Assembly: GCA_000702685.1 (NCBI GenBank)
Contig: JNJD01000001.1
Span: 1-64,000 of the forward strand
Source of the DNA: Lachnospiraceae bacterium AC2028
GTDB taxonomy: Bacteria > Bacillota > Clostridia > Lachnospirales > Lachnospiraceae
DNA length: 64,000 nt
Direction: 5' to 3'
In this document: in pieces, positions 34,773-43,107 of the stretch
Layout of the letters: each line of letters begins with the position of its first letter
Position numbering within the stretch: position 1 is the stretch's first letter
Position numbers and translations under genes: made by a program
Notes under the pieces: model-generated
Told to the model about the DNA's origin: nothing
What the model saw: only the letters and a program-made list of their open reading frames with translations
Databases searched by the model: none

Positions 34773-34802
34773 CTTAAAATTTTAAGAATCTGATTCATTA
34801 TA
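34773..34802 (-). promoter_or_regulatory. Rubrerythrin promoter -10 and palindromic candidate operator
   Basis: TATAAT with TG one base before it (34797-34802) is followed by the perfect palindrome CTTAAAATTTTAAG (34773-34786), which overlaps the ribosome-binding region. Such a site could be bound by a peroxide- or redox-sensing repressor; it is not a match to the PerR box. Confidence 0.55.
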
Positions 34803-34807
34803 ACATA

Positions 34808-37105
34808 TCATCCGACCGTATCGGAGAGGAATTTAACGGTTTCAGTATAATCTTTCATGAATGCAGCGTGGTTGTCCTTAACATATCCCAGATCACCGTT
34901 TGCCGAAGCTTCTTCAAGGAGTCTGGCCTTCTCCGAAAGTTTCATAGCACCGATCGTCTTGGAACCGCTCTTTACGGAATGTATCAGCGTACGGTATTCC
35001 TTCATATCCTCGTGCTTCAGAAAGTCCTCGAGAGAAGAACTTTTTTCCGCGTATGTGGATGCGTATTCCTTAATGACTTCCTTGTAAAATTCCGTATCCT
35101 TGCCGCAATAATTCAGAGCAGCCTCAGTATCAAAGCCTCTCCCCTCCAGTGTCCTGAGAAAATCTCCGGAAGCGGCAGTGGCACCGTTTTTCTCCTCTGT
35201 GGGAGAAAATTCCATAACCTCGTCATCATCAGCTTCATCGCTGCCGAAAACAGGCGCCGTCAGGGGCTTGGGTTCCTCTTCCTTTGCTTCATCCTGTTTC
35301 ATCGTGACGATCTCGGGAGGAAGGAATTCAAGAAGCTTCTCCTCCAGCTCCTGTATCTCAACCGGCTTGGAAAGATAATCATCAAATCCTTCTTCGAGAT
35401 ATTTTTCCCTCGCACCTACCACGGCATTGGCAGTAAGCACTATGATCTTCGTCCCTTCGGGAACAAGATCCATCTCCTTCAGCTTCTCGAGAGTTTCGAT
35501 ACCGTCCATCTTGGGCATCATATGATCTAGGAATACGATATGATAAAAATGTTCCCTGATCTTGGCAATGGTCTCCGCACCCGAAAAAGCCAGATCGGGT
35601 ACGATACCGTTTCTCTTGAGAAGGTTTTTGACAACCTTGCAGTTCATCTCATTATCATCGACTATAAGTATCCTTGCTTCAGGAGCAAAGATATAAGGCT
35701 TAGACCTCATATGACCCGATGCATTCGCATACCTTGCGGTATAATCACCGATCGGTGTTTCGTTGACTATTCTCTGTCTGATGACAAAAGAAAACCTTGA
35801 ACCGACTCCGTATTCGGATTCAACCTCAAGCTTTGAATCCATCATATCGAGCAGTCTCATAACGATAGCCATTCCGAGACCGGTGCCCTCTATTCCGCGG
35901 TTTCTCTTTTCATCGATACGGGTGAAGGATTCAAAGAGCTTATCCATATCCTCCTTACGTATTCCGATACCCGTGTCGGATACAACCACTTCGATCAGGA
36001 TATTGCCGAGTGCGCGTTCCTTCTCCATGACCGTCATGGTAACACTTCCTCTTTCGGTATACTTGACCGCATTGGTGAGAAGATTCATTATGACTTGGGA
36101 GATCCGCACATCATCTCCGTACAGCTCGGAAGGAAGCTTTCTGTCGACCACGACCTTCAGTTCGAGTTCTTTGGCCTCGGCTCTCGCCCTTATGGAATTA
36201 ACCAGATTATTGATGACGGAAGCAAGATCATACTCTATGGGGATGATCTCCATCTTACCGTCTTCTATCTTGGAAAAATCAAGGATCGAATTGATGATAT
36301 ACAAGAGATTTCGTCCGGATGAGGATATGCTTTCGGCATACTCGAGGATATCCTTATCGCTTGATTCGCGAAGGATCATCTCATTCATTCCGAGCACAGC
36401 ATTGATCGGAGTTCTTATCTCATGCGACATCTGCGCAAGGAAACGGCTCTTTGCCTTATCGGCCTGGATCGCTATATCCGCCGCCTCTTTGAGTTTCTTT
36501 TCATATTCGATCTCCGTAACATTGGAGATCTGATAACTGCTTACGGTGATAAAGACAACGAATGCATCGACGAAATACAGAACAGGGAATCTGTTCATGA
36601 AAGTTTCAGTGTAATACGAAGCCATCTGTTCTCTGAGAGGAGTGTAGAACATAAAGATGAACAGGCATTCATAATAGATGGAAAGGATGATGCCGTGCTT
36701 TGCGCCGATCAGGAAGCTGACCGCAATGGGCACGATAAGCGTCCACAGGATCGAAAAGCCTTCGATCGCGCCGCTGAGACTGTAATAAGAAAAGATGCCG
36801 AGACCTATGATCATGACATCGTATTCCACAAGAGTTCTGTTCTTCAGGATCCTGATGGAAAAACTCATGAAGAGACCGAGAAGCGTGATCGCTGCTGTGG
36901 TATATGTAACAAACCCTTTATGCTGAGCGATGTTGATCAGCGTCATAATAAAACCGCCGAGTGCGATCGCTATTCCCAAAAGAGTGATGGCTCTTACATT
37001 CCTGTCAAGACGTGCTCCTACGAATATGTCCTGATTCATGTAATGCATGTATTCCTTTGTGAAAGGAATGATTACTTTCCTTTCCGCGCCAAGATTATCG
37101 GACAT
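34808..37105 (-). CDS. Hybrid histidine kinase with receiver and HPt domains
   Basis: About 765 residues: six membrane helices (20-190), HisKA with SHEIRTPINAVLGMNEM, HATPase (VVSDTGIGI and GTGLGMAI), a receiver starting ILIVDDNEMN with phospho-Asp in FLDHMMPKMDG, an acidic linker, and a C-terminal HPt domain with the phospho-His in LIHSVKSGSKTIGA. It therefore holds the first three steps of a phosphorelay in one chain. The kinase core resembles that of the protein at 7324, a paralogue that lacks HPt. Start choice is uncertain: the ATG at 37105 overlaps the preceding gene by 34 bp, while an ATG at 37048 with AAAGGA upstream would avoid this. Confidence 0.9.
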   Translation of the reverse strand: MSDNLGAERKVIIPFTKEYMHYMNQDIFVGARLDRNVRAITLLGIAIALGGFIMTLINIAQHKGFVTYTTAAITLLGLFMSFSIRILKNRTLVEYDVMIIGLGIFSYYSLSGAIEGFSILWTLIVPIAVSFLIGAKHGIILSIYYECLFIFMFYTPLREQMASYYTETFMNRFPVLYFVDAFVVFITVSSYQISNVTEIEYEKKLKEAADIAIQADKAKSRFLAQMSHEIRTPINAVLGMNEMILRESSDKDILEYAESISSSGRNLLYIINSILDFSKIEDGKMEIIPIEYDLASVINNLVNSIRARAEAKELELKVVVDRKLPSELYGDDVRISQVIMNLLTNAVKYTERGSVTMTVMEKERALGNILIEVVVSDTGIGIRKEDMDKLFESFTRIDEKRNRGIEGTGLGMAIVMRLLDMMDSKLEVESEYGVGSRFSFVIRQRIVNETPIGDYTARYANASGHMRSKPYIFAPEARILIVDDNEMNCKVVKNLLKRNGIVPDLAFSGAETIAKIREHFYHIVFLDHMMPKMDGIETLEKLKEMDLVPEGTKIIVLTANAVVGAREKYLEEGFDDYLSKPVEIQELEEKLLEFLPPEIVTMKQDEAKEEEPKPLTAPVFGSDEADDDEVMEFSPTEEKNGATAASGDFLRTLEGRGFDTEAALNYCGKDTEFYKEVIKEYASTYAEKSSSLEDFLKHEDMKEYRTLIHSVKSGSKTIGAMKLSEKARLLEEASANGDLGYVKDNHAAFMKDYTETVKFLSDTVG

Positions 37106-38289
37106 GTCTCCACCCAAAATCCGCTTATCTCATCCTGAGAAGAAGATGTACGTCCCTGTATCATCCCGGCAGACCCCCCGCCTTTTGAAGAGAGCTTGTC
37201 TCTCATTGCTGCTGCGAGTTCTCGGGCATCAAGATCCCTGCCACCCGCATAATACATATATCCGTTTTCATCATTTCCGGAAAAGATGCCCACATAGCCT
37301 TCTTTCCGCAATACCAGTTCATTGAAGATATTCTTCATCGAAACGGGCGAAAGCTCAATGTCCGTGAATATGCATCCCGGACCGTCATCCTTTATCTCCG
37401 AAAGAATGGATCTTTCTGCCGCTTCGGATAATCTGTTCTTAAGAATCCGGTTTTCAGCTTTGAGGTTAGCGACAAGATCGGGCACATTGTCCCGGTGTGT
37501 CGAAAAATTCTTTGCCACCGATTCAAGATTATCAATGTTTTTCTCAGTAAATTCCAGCGCTCTTTTTCCGCACAGGATAGAGAGCTGCGTTCCTCCCTTT
37601 ACGGAAGCGGAGGATATGATCTTTATGATACCGATGCTTCCGGTCCGGAGAACATGCGGTGCGCAGCATGCACATATGTCAAGAGGTGCCGCAGGGTCTC
37701 CGATGGTAATGAGCCTTACCTGACCCGCTATATCGATCTTACTTCTGTAATCAATCGAAGAAAGCTCGGACTTAACCGGATATGAATCGGTTATCGGAAG
37801 ATCTTCGTATATCGCTTCGTTGGCTTTTATCTCAAGATTCCTGATCTGCTCAGCGGTCAGTTTCCCATCGACGGTCAGCGTCACGGGTTCATCGTCGCTG
37901 AGATGGAATCCTATATTGTTGTATCCGTACAGGTTGTGAATGAGTCCCGATACTATGTGCTCACCGCTGTGGTTCTGCATTCTGGAAAATCTTTGGTCCC
38001 AGTCGAGCTCGCATCTCACTTCACTTCCGACAGGGATTTCGGAATCTACGAGATACCTGATATCCGTCTCGCTCTCCGAGGCATTTCCGATAAGTTCGCC
38101 TTTGATGACTTTTACTTTCTTATCGCCGTATACGAGCACACCCGTATCCGAATACTGCCCTCCCTCTTCGGGGAAAAATATCGTCTCCATAAGTTTAACG
38201 TATATATGCCCATCCTCACAAGTATTCTCTGTGACGACAGTGGTAAGTTCCCTGAGATAACTTTGTTTTTCGTATATTTTTTTTGTCAT
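37072..38289 (-). CDS. Alanyl-tRNA editing protein, AlaX-L type with DHHA1 domain
   Basis: 405 residues resembling the editing half of alanyl-tRNA synthetase without the catalytic part. The N-terminal FFPEEGGQYSDTG segment, the zinc-binding NHSGEHIVSGLI (HxxxH) and CACCAPHV (CxxxH) place it in the AlaX family, and the C-terminal 120 residues (TDIELSPVSMKNI... with ARELAAAMRDKLSSKGGGSAGMIQG) are a DHHA1 domain. It frees tRNA-Ala from wrongly attached Ser or Gly. The ATG directly follows the TAA of the MATE gene. The gene also overlaps the hybrid kinase start if 37105 is used. Confidence 0.92.
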   Translation of the reverse strand: MTKKIYEKQSYLRELTTVVTENTCEDGHIYVKLMETIFFPEEGGQYSDTGVLVYGDKKVKVIKGELIGNASESETDIRYLVDSEIPVGSEVRCELDWDQRFSRMQNHSGEHIVSGLIHNLYGYNNIGFHLSDDEPVTLTVDGKLTAEQIRNLEIKANEAIYEDLPITDSYPVKSELSSIDYRSKIDIAGQVRLITIGDPAAPLDICACCAPHVLRTGSIGIIKIISSASVKGGTQLSILCGKRALEFTEKNIDNLESVAKNFSTHRDNVPDLVANLKAENRILKNRLSEAAERSILSEIKDDGPGCIFTDIELSPVSMKNIFNELVLRKEGYVGIFSGNDENGYMYYAGGRDLDARELAAAMRDKLSSKGGGSAGMIQGRTSSSQDEISGFWVETCPIILARKGK

Positions 38290-39723
38290 TTATGCTTCTC
38301 CGGTATTTTCAGATATTTCTTTTCCGGGATTCTCAGCGGCAAGGTTCTTAAGCCAGCGCTCCTTCTTCAGCCAGAAATGGAATCCTGCTATCTTGATAAA
38401 ATCAAGAAGCTTTACTCCGCAGTACATTCCGACAGGTCCGATATCCGTAAAGAATGCGAGCAGAAGAAGCATCGGTATCATCACAAATATTGTGATAAGT
38501 GAATCGGCAACTGCCCCCATTGCCGTATCGCCTCCGGATCTCGAAACAGCCTGCTGCGTATTCATATAGACCCAGACAGGCATAAAAAGCGACATCAGTA
38601 TGACCATGTTCCTGCAGATGTGTATCGCACCGTCACTGAGCCTGCCTCCGAAAACAAGCGGGACTATGAGCGTGGTGCAAAGACCGAATGCAGTCATGAG
38701 GAAACCGAACACCGCGGATCCCGAAAGCAGCCAGGTCTTTTCCCTGCGTGCCTTGGCAAGGTCTCCCATTCCGAGCGTCTTGCCCAGTATGACACCGGTC
38801 GATGAATAGATACCCTCAAACGCCACAAAGAAAAGATTGGCGATCGTAAAGCTCGAAGCCATTCCCGATACGACATCCGCTCCGCCTCTTCCGTTATAGA
38901 TGGCAGTGGTAAGGGTTTCGGACAGGATCCATACCATCTCACAGAACAGCACCAGCGATCCTTTCTTAAGGATCTCACCGAAAAGCTTCCAATCAATCTT
39001 AAAAAGTTTGAAAAGGCCTACGGCATAATCCGGTTTCATCCTGATATAGATGATCAAAAAGATGACAAATTCCAGCCCTCTTGCTATGACCGTTGCTATC
39101 GCCGCACCGCGGACTTCAAGCCTCGGCGCTCCGAGATTTCCGTAAATAAGGACCCAGTTGAAGAATGTATTGGTCAGTGTTGCGACTATGGTTACCGCAA
39201 GTGGGATCTTCACCTTGCCCATATCGCGAAGGGATGTGGCGATGCACATGGAAACCGTCATCGGAAGTCCCATAAAGAAAGTGATGCGGATATAGCTTAC
39301 CGCCTGGTCGAGTATGAGCGGTGCATCGGTATTTCCGATGAGCATGAGTGAAAGTACCTGTCTCGGAAAGAAGATACATACAAGAATAAAAGGAATGAAT
39401 GCGGCAAATCCCATCGCAAGCTTGAAACGGAAAGTCTGCTTCATACCTTCGGGATCATTGGCACCGAAGAACTGTGTCATGAATATCCCGCCGGCCATGC
39501 ATATCGCATTCAGATATACGAAAAAGACAAAGAGTACCTGCCCGGCAACATTAACTCCGGACATGCATATGTCGCCAAGTCCGGATACCATGAAATTGTC
39601 AACAAGCGAAACAAGGCTCTGGATGAGAGCCTGGAGCATTATCGGAACGGCAATCTTAAGGGCGCTTTTGTAAAAGCGCCCTGTGCCGAATAATCTGTTT
39701 TTTTCAGTGGCTGTTGCAGTCAT
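38290..39723 (-). CDS. MATE-family multidrug/sodium antiporter
   Basis: 477 residues with twelve predicted helices in two homologous halves. The first half starts with ALKIAVPIMLQALIQSLVSLVDNFMVSGLG, the usual MATE opening, and NVAGQVLFVFFVYLNAICMAGGIFMTQFFGA follows. It exports small cationic compounds in exchange for sodium or protons; the substrate cannot be told from sequence. The AlaX gene begins one base after this stop codon, so both genes are read together. The N-terminal 10 residues are short and hydrophilic. The pilin gene upstream ends 7 bp before this start with no clear terminator, so co-transcription is possible. Confidence 0.9.
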   Translation of the reverse strand: MTATATEKNRLFGTGRFYKSALKIAVPIMLQALIQSLVSLVDNFMVSGLGDICMSGVNVAGQVLFVFFVYLNAICMAGGIFMTQFFGANDPEGMKQTFRFKLAMGFAAFIPFILVCIFFPRQVLSLMLIGNTDAPLILDQAVSYIRITFFMGLPMTVSMCIATSLRDMGKVKIPLAVTIVATLTNTFFNWVLIYGNLGAPRLEVRGAAIATVIARGLEFVIFLIIYIRMKPDYAVGLFKLFKIDWKLFGEILKKGSLVLFCEMVWILSETLTTAIYNGRGGADVVSGMASSFTIANLFFVAFEGIYSSTGVILGKTLGMGDLAKARREKTWLLSGSAVFGFLMTAFGLCTTLIVPLVFGGRLSDGAIHICRNMVILMSLFMPVWVYMNTQQAVSRSGGDTAMGAVADSLITIFVMIPMLLLLAFFTDIGPVGMYCGVKLLDFIKIAGFHFWLKKERWLKNLAAENPGKEISENTGEA

Positions 39724-39729
39724 GGATAA

Positions 39730-40419
39730 TTATTTCATCGTTTTGAGCCAGTTCCAGAAATCCGCCTTACTTACGGTTCCGCTGTATTTGGTCCTGACAT
39801 CATCCGAGCAGGCTATAAGATAATACTGAAGCCTTTTTCCGCTAAGTTCACCGGACTCAACAACATTATAACGGTTAAATACGTTTGTGGTTCCGGTAGC
39901 TCTTGGATTTGTTGTCGTCCAGGCACCGTTGTAATAGTACCAGGGCTTGGACGTCGCCGTTTCCATATAAAAGGCATAATATACGGTATACTTATCGGTT
40001 TCGGATACGCTATACGAATTTGCGGGAGCGCCGAGAGTGGAATTACTTCCTACGGCAACCATGAACATATAGGGTGAACCGTCCGGCATTCCGGCAAGTC
40101 TGAGTACTTCCTTGGCAAAATCCGTATTTGTGATATCCTGATCCAGATTCTTATTCTGATCGGTAGCCGAAGATGCTTCACAGGCTCCGGGAACAACCGG
40201 ATCATTAGGAGAAATATTGTTGTCATTAAGTGCATACTGCTGTGAGAACATTGCCTGAGCGGCATCCATGCACGATTTTGCATTAGGAAGATACTTCTTC
40301 GCCCTTGCTTCGGTGATATATCCCGTAAGAGCCGGAATCAGTATCGCCGACAGAATCGCGAGAATGACCAGTATGACTATAAGTTCAACAAGCGTAAAAC
40401 CTTTATTGTTCTTTTTCAT
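39730..40419 (-). CDS. Type IV pilin-like prepilin
   Basis: 229 residues. The leader KKNNKGFTLVELIVILVILAILSAILIPAL has the prepilin peptidase site (G-F-T-L-V-E) with the Glu5 that guides assembly, followed by one long hydrophobic helix. The globular part has no close match that I recognise; it contains two Cys residues far apart (about residues 46 and 74, plus CS near the end) that could form a disulfide. GGGGGA lies before the ATG. No pilus ATPase, platform protein or peptidase is in the window, so it must rely on a system elsewhere. It may be a minor pilin or pseudopilin. Confidence 0.87.
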   Translation of the reverse strand: MKKNNKGFTLVELIVILVILAILSAILIPALTGYITEARAKKYLPNAKSCMDAAQAMFSQQYALNDNNISPNDPVVPGACEASSATDQNKNLDQDITNTDFAKEVLRLAGMPDGSPYMFMVAVGSNSTLGAPANSYSVSETDKYTVYYAFYMETATSKPWYYYNGAWTTTNPRATGTTNVFNRYNVVESGELSGKRLQYYLIACSDDVRTKYSGTVSKADFWNWLKTMK

Positions 40420-40507
40420 GATTCCCCCGTCAATGATCTCTGCTTTTTTGCAAGCGTTTTAGTGATCACATACACCTGTTTATTATACCATTTTTGCTGA
40501 TAAGTAC

Positions 40508-40539
40508 AAAGAAATCCCCGCAGTTTTCACTGCGGGGAT
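40508..40539 (-). terminator. Terminator after lipoprotein paralogue A
   Basis: A perfect 11-bp stem (40514-40524 with 40529-40539) with a 4-base loop; the following tract TTTCTTTG is only moderately T-rich. Confidence 0.7.
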
Positions 40540-40562
40540 GAAATCGGAATATGTCATAAGTT

Positions 40563-41642
40563 TCAAAATTCAGGATTCCAGTCTATTGAAGAAAGGGTAT
40601 ATCCATAATTGTTATCGGCATACTCAATTGTGAAAAGACATTCAGCTATAATTTCGATGTCACTCGACTTCGGATCATAATAGGTGATCATGCCATGCAT
40701 TTCCATTCCTTCAGGTCCCGGTTCCGAATAGTAACTCGAGGACGAATAATACAATCTGATAAGGTCATAATCCCACAATGCATATACATATCCGTCTTCC
40801 GAACAATAGACCCTCTCTCCTTCCTGCCACTCACTCTGAGGTGTAAACGTCCTGTCATATCCCATGACCTCGTTGTAAAACTCTGTCAGATCGTCTGCGG
40901 ACATTCTAAGATCCATTACCCCGTTTATGATCTCCTGATCTGTAGGGTCGAATTCTTCGCCCATGTTATGGATCACATATGTATCCATTACCGATTCAAG
41001 TTCACCCTCAAACAGTCCGGAACTCTCGAAATATGCCATAAGAGGGATCGTATCGTACAGATAATGCTTTTTTCTTGTTTTTTCCCGGTATTCATCGGTC
41101 AGTCTGTCCTTAACGCATGCATCTTTCAAAACATCACGGATGAGCGCTTCGATTGCAGCATATCTTTTCTGATCTTTACTGTTACCGGCATCAACATTGC
41201 TTCCGCCGGAATAAAACCTCTCATCCTCCGTCAGAACTTCTATGTGTGAAAACCCTCCGTCCAAGACGCCTTCGGCGCTGAGATCTTCGGGAAGTGCGGA
41301 AAAGCCTTTATCATTGAGGATATCAACAATGGATTTCCATTCGTCATCTTCAAGCGTATACTGCTCCCAGGATTCCTCATACATCCAAGGCTCCGCATTA
41401 AACCAGCCGTATCCGTCTACCAGAAGTCTGTAAGTATCGATCTTTCCGTGTGTGATCACATACGTAACACAGGTTTGGGGATCTCCGGAACCTCTTATGA
41501 ATGTAATCGTCTCAGGTTGGATTTCTTTTGCGTCAGCGGACTGGCTGTCTGTTCCGGTCTGTGCGGTCTCTTTACCGCATCCCGCAAGAGAAAGAATCAG
41601 CATCATCACTGTTAAAAGGCTTATTATCCTGTATTTTTTCAT
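40563..41642 (-). CDS. Lipoprotein, paralogue A of a three-gene family
   Basis: 359 residues. I used the ATG at 41642, which begins the signal peptide MKKYRIISLLTVMML; the lipobox Cys is at about residue 22 (LAGCG). After a short linker comes the domain shared with paralogues B and C: TYVITHGKIDTYRL, then LNDKGFSALPEDLSAEGVLDGG and IEVLTEDERFYSGGSN. Paralogue A alone has a further 180 residues (from CVKDRLTDEYREK on), including an acidic EFDPTDQEIINGVMDLRMSADDLTEFYNEV segment. It is surface-exposed, and its function is unknown. A stretch of identical signal peptide links it most closely to B. Confidence 0.8.
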   Translation of the reverse strand: MKKYRIISLLTVMMLILSLAGCGKETAQTGTDSQSADAKEIQPETITFIRGSGDPQTCVTYVITHGKIDTYRLLVDGYGWFNAEPWMYEESWEQYTLEDDEWKSIVDILNDKGFSALPEDLSAEGVLDGGFSHIEVLTEDERFYSGGSNVDAGNSKDQKRYAAIEALIRDVLKDACVKDRLTDEYREKTRKKHYLYDTIPLMAYFESSGLFEGELESVMDTYVIHNMGEEFDPTDQEIINGVMDLRMSADDLTEFYNEVMGYDRTFTPQSEWQEGERVYCSEDGYVYALWDYDLIRLYYSSSSYYSEPGPEGMEMHGMITYYDPKSSDIEIIAECLFTIEYADNNYGYTLSSIDWNPEF

Positions 41643-41719
41643 AATCCCCATCCTTTTCGAAAGCATCGGATGTTTATGCACTCCCCTTATAAGTATACTC
41701 GAAAAACGGATCCGTTGCT

Positions 41720-42313
41720 TCATTGATCCTTTGCATCTTCCGTGGCTTCTTTAATGACTTCATGCAAAGTGATTATCACATTATGATATCTCTCATGCCT
41801 GAACGCATTCCATCCGCTGCCGAGTCCCGCACAGTATCCGCCGCTCCGATGGCTTCCGTCCGCAGTCAGCACTTCAATATCATAACAGGGACCGTCATAT
41901 ATATCGTCGACACTCAGATCTTCAGGCAGTTTTTCAAATTTATTTTCAACAAGAGACTCTGTAAGTTTATCCCATCCTTCGGAACTCAGAGCATAGCTCT
42001 TGGAAGAATAGTCGCTTTCGTCGGGCATTTCGCTTTCGAAATAATTATATCCGTGGTTCATCCAATACTCCGTAAAATTATATTCCGTGATCATATCCGG
42101 GGTGATGACATATACGATATATGAAGCCGGATAACCGGTACATACGAGATAAGTCACCTGCTCGTATCCCGATCCATCCGTGACGGTAACAGGTTCCGGA
42201 TCTCCGGCAGATTCTCCGCCGGGCTGTGCACCGGCCGTCTGTTTTCCACATCCCGCAAGAGCAATGACCAGCATCATTACGGTTAAAAGACATATTATCC
42301 TGAGTTTTCCCAT
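41720..42313 (-). CDS. Lipoprotein, paralogue B
   Basis: 197 residues starting MGKLRIICLLTVMMLVIALAGCGKQ, almost the same signal peptide as paralogue A, with lipobox Cys22. The core has YVITPDMITEYNFTEYWMNHGYNYFE, the NKFEKLPEDLSVDDIYDGP block, IEVLTADGSHRSGGYCAG and a C-terminal helix. It matches paralogue C nearly along its whole length and A over the first half. I recognise no family. The stop codon is about 77 bp from the next gene, and leader sequences of A and B are alike (ATGGGGA-TATG at the start). Confidence 0.78.
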   Translation of the reverse strand: MGKLRIICLLTVMMLVIALAGCGKQTAGAQPGGESAGDPEPVTVTDGSGYEQVTYLVCTGYPASYIVYVITPDMITEYNFTEYWMNHGYNYFESEMPDESDYSSKSYALSSEGWDKLTESLVENKFEKLPEDLSVDDIYDGPCYDIEVLTADGSHRSGGYCAGLGSGWNAFRHERYHNVIITLHEVIKEATEDAKDQ

Positions 42314-42402
42314 ATTCCCCATCCTTTACGAAATCACCGGAAGCTTCCTGCCTCCCTTACATAAGTATATGACGGAGAACTTATCCAAAGCGTCACATTT
42401 CG

Positions 42403-42981
42403 TCAAGGCTGAGGCGAAGTGATGATCTCGCCCCGCTCCGATGCACTTACATATGCTCGATAACGAACATCCTCCAAAGTAAGTACTACCTCATGATACC
42501 TTTCATGATCTTTATCGTTTCCAAATCCGGCACCGTTTCCTCCGCTCCGGAATGTTCCGTCCACCGTCTTTATCTCAATCTCGTATGTCCGGCCATTAGA
42601 TATTCCTTCAGCCGTCAAGTCTTCAGGCAACGCAGCAAATTTGTTATCGACAAATGCATCTACAATAGTGAACCATCCCCCGCGTGCGAGAGCATAGCGA
42701 TATGTAGTATATTCGCTTTCATCAGGAAATCCTTCCTCAAAAAAATCATATCCTTCGGATGAATTCATCCAATGATCGGTTAAGCTGTATTCCGTGATCT
42801 GATCCGGAGTGATGACATACACGACATACGCATTATATAAATCGGGATTGTCGATACATTTCAAAAAAGTTATCTGTTCGATCTCGGATGTGACCATCAC
42901 ATTCCCGGAATTCTGCTGTCCGCATCCGGTAAGCAGAATAAGACACATAAGGAATGCGGTTATCTTCATATTCTTTATCAT
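42403..42981 (-). CDS. Lipoprotein, paralogue C
   Basis: 192 residues with signal peptide MIKNMKITAFLMCLILLTGCGQQ (Cys20). The core is YVITPDQITEYSLTDHWMNSSEGYDFFEEGFPDESEY, NKFAALPEDLTAEGISNG and IEIKTVDGTFRSGGNGAGFGNDKDHERYHEVVL. The last of these is close to the end of paralogue B. GGAGGAAC precedes the ATG, 79 bp upstream of which a strong -10 (TATAAT) stands on the minus strand. It follows the ppdK terminator and is therefore probably the first gene of the A-B-C group, or each has its own promoter. Confidence 0.78.
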   Translation of the reverse strand: MIKNMKITAFLMCLILLTGCGQQNSGNVMVTSEIEQITFLKCIDNPDLYNAYVVYVITPDQITEYSLTDHWMNSSEGYDFFEEGFPDESEYTTYRYALARGGWFTIVDAFVDNKFAALPEDLTAEGISNGRTYEIEIKTVDGTFRSGGNGAGFGNDKDHERYHEVVLTLEDVRYRAYVSASERGEIITSPQP

Positions 42982-43059
42982 ATAAGTTCCTCCCTCATAT
43001 CCGGACTGTGGAAAAGAGTTCCCCTGTCCCGAATCATATTCATTATACTAAAATGATCG

Positions 43060-43092
43060 AAAAAAAACAGGGAGTCCGTAATGGACTCCCTG
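43060..43092 (-). terminator. Intrinsic terminator of ppdK
   Basis: A perfect 10-bp stem (43068-43077 with 43083-43092) with a 5-base loop, followed by TTTTTTTTCG on the minus strand. Confidence 0.92.
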
Positions 43093-43107
43093 CCGATATT
43101 TGACTTA

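Noticed and set aside
41720-41723. Possible overlap of lipoprotein A with lipoprotein B
   Set aside because: It arises only if A starts at 41723; the signal peptide and ribosome site place the start at 41642.
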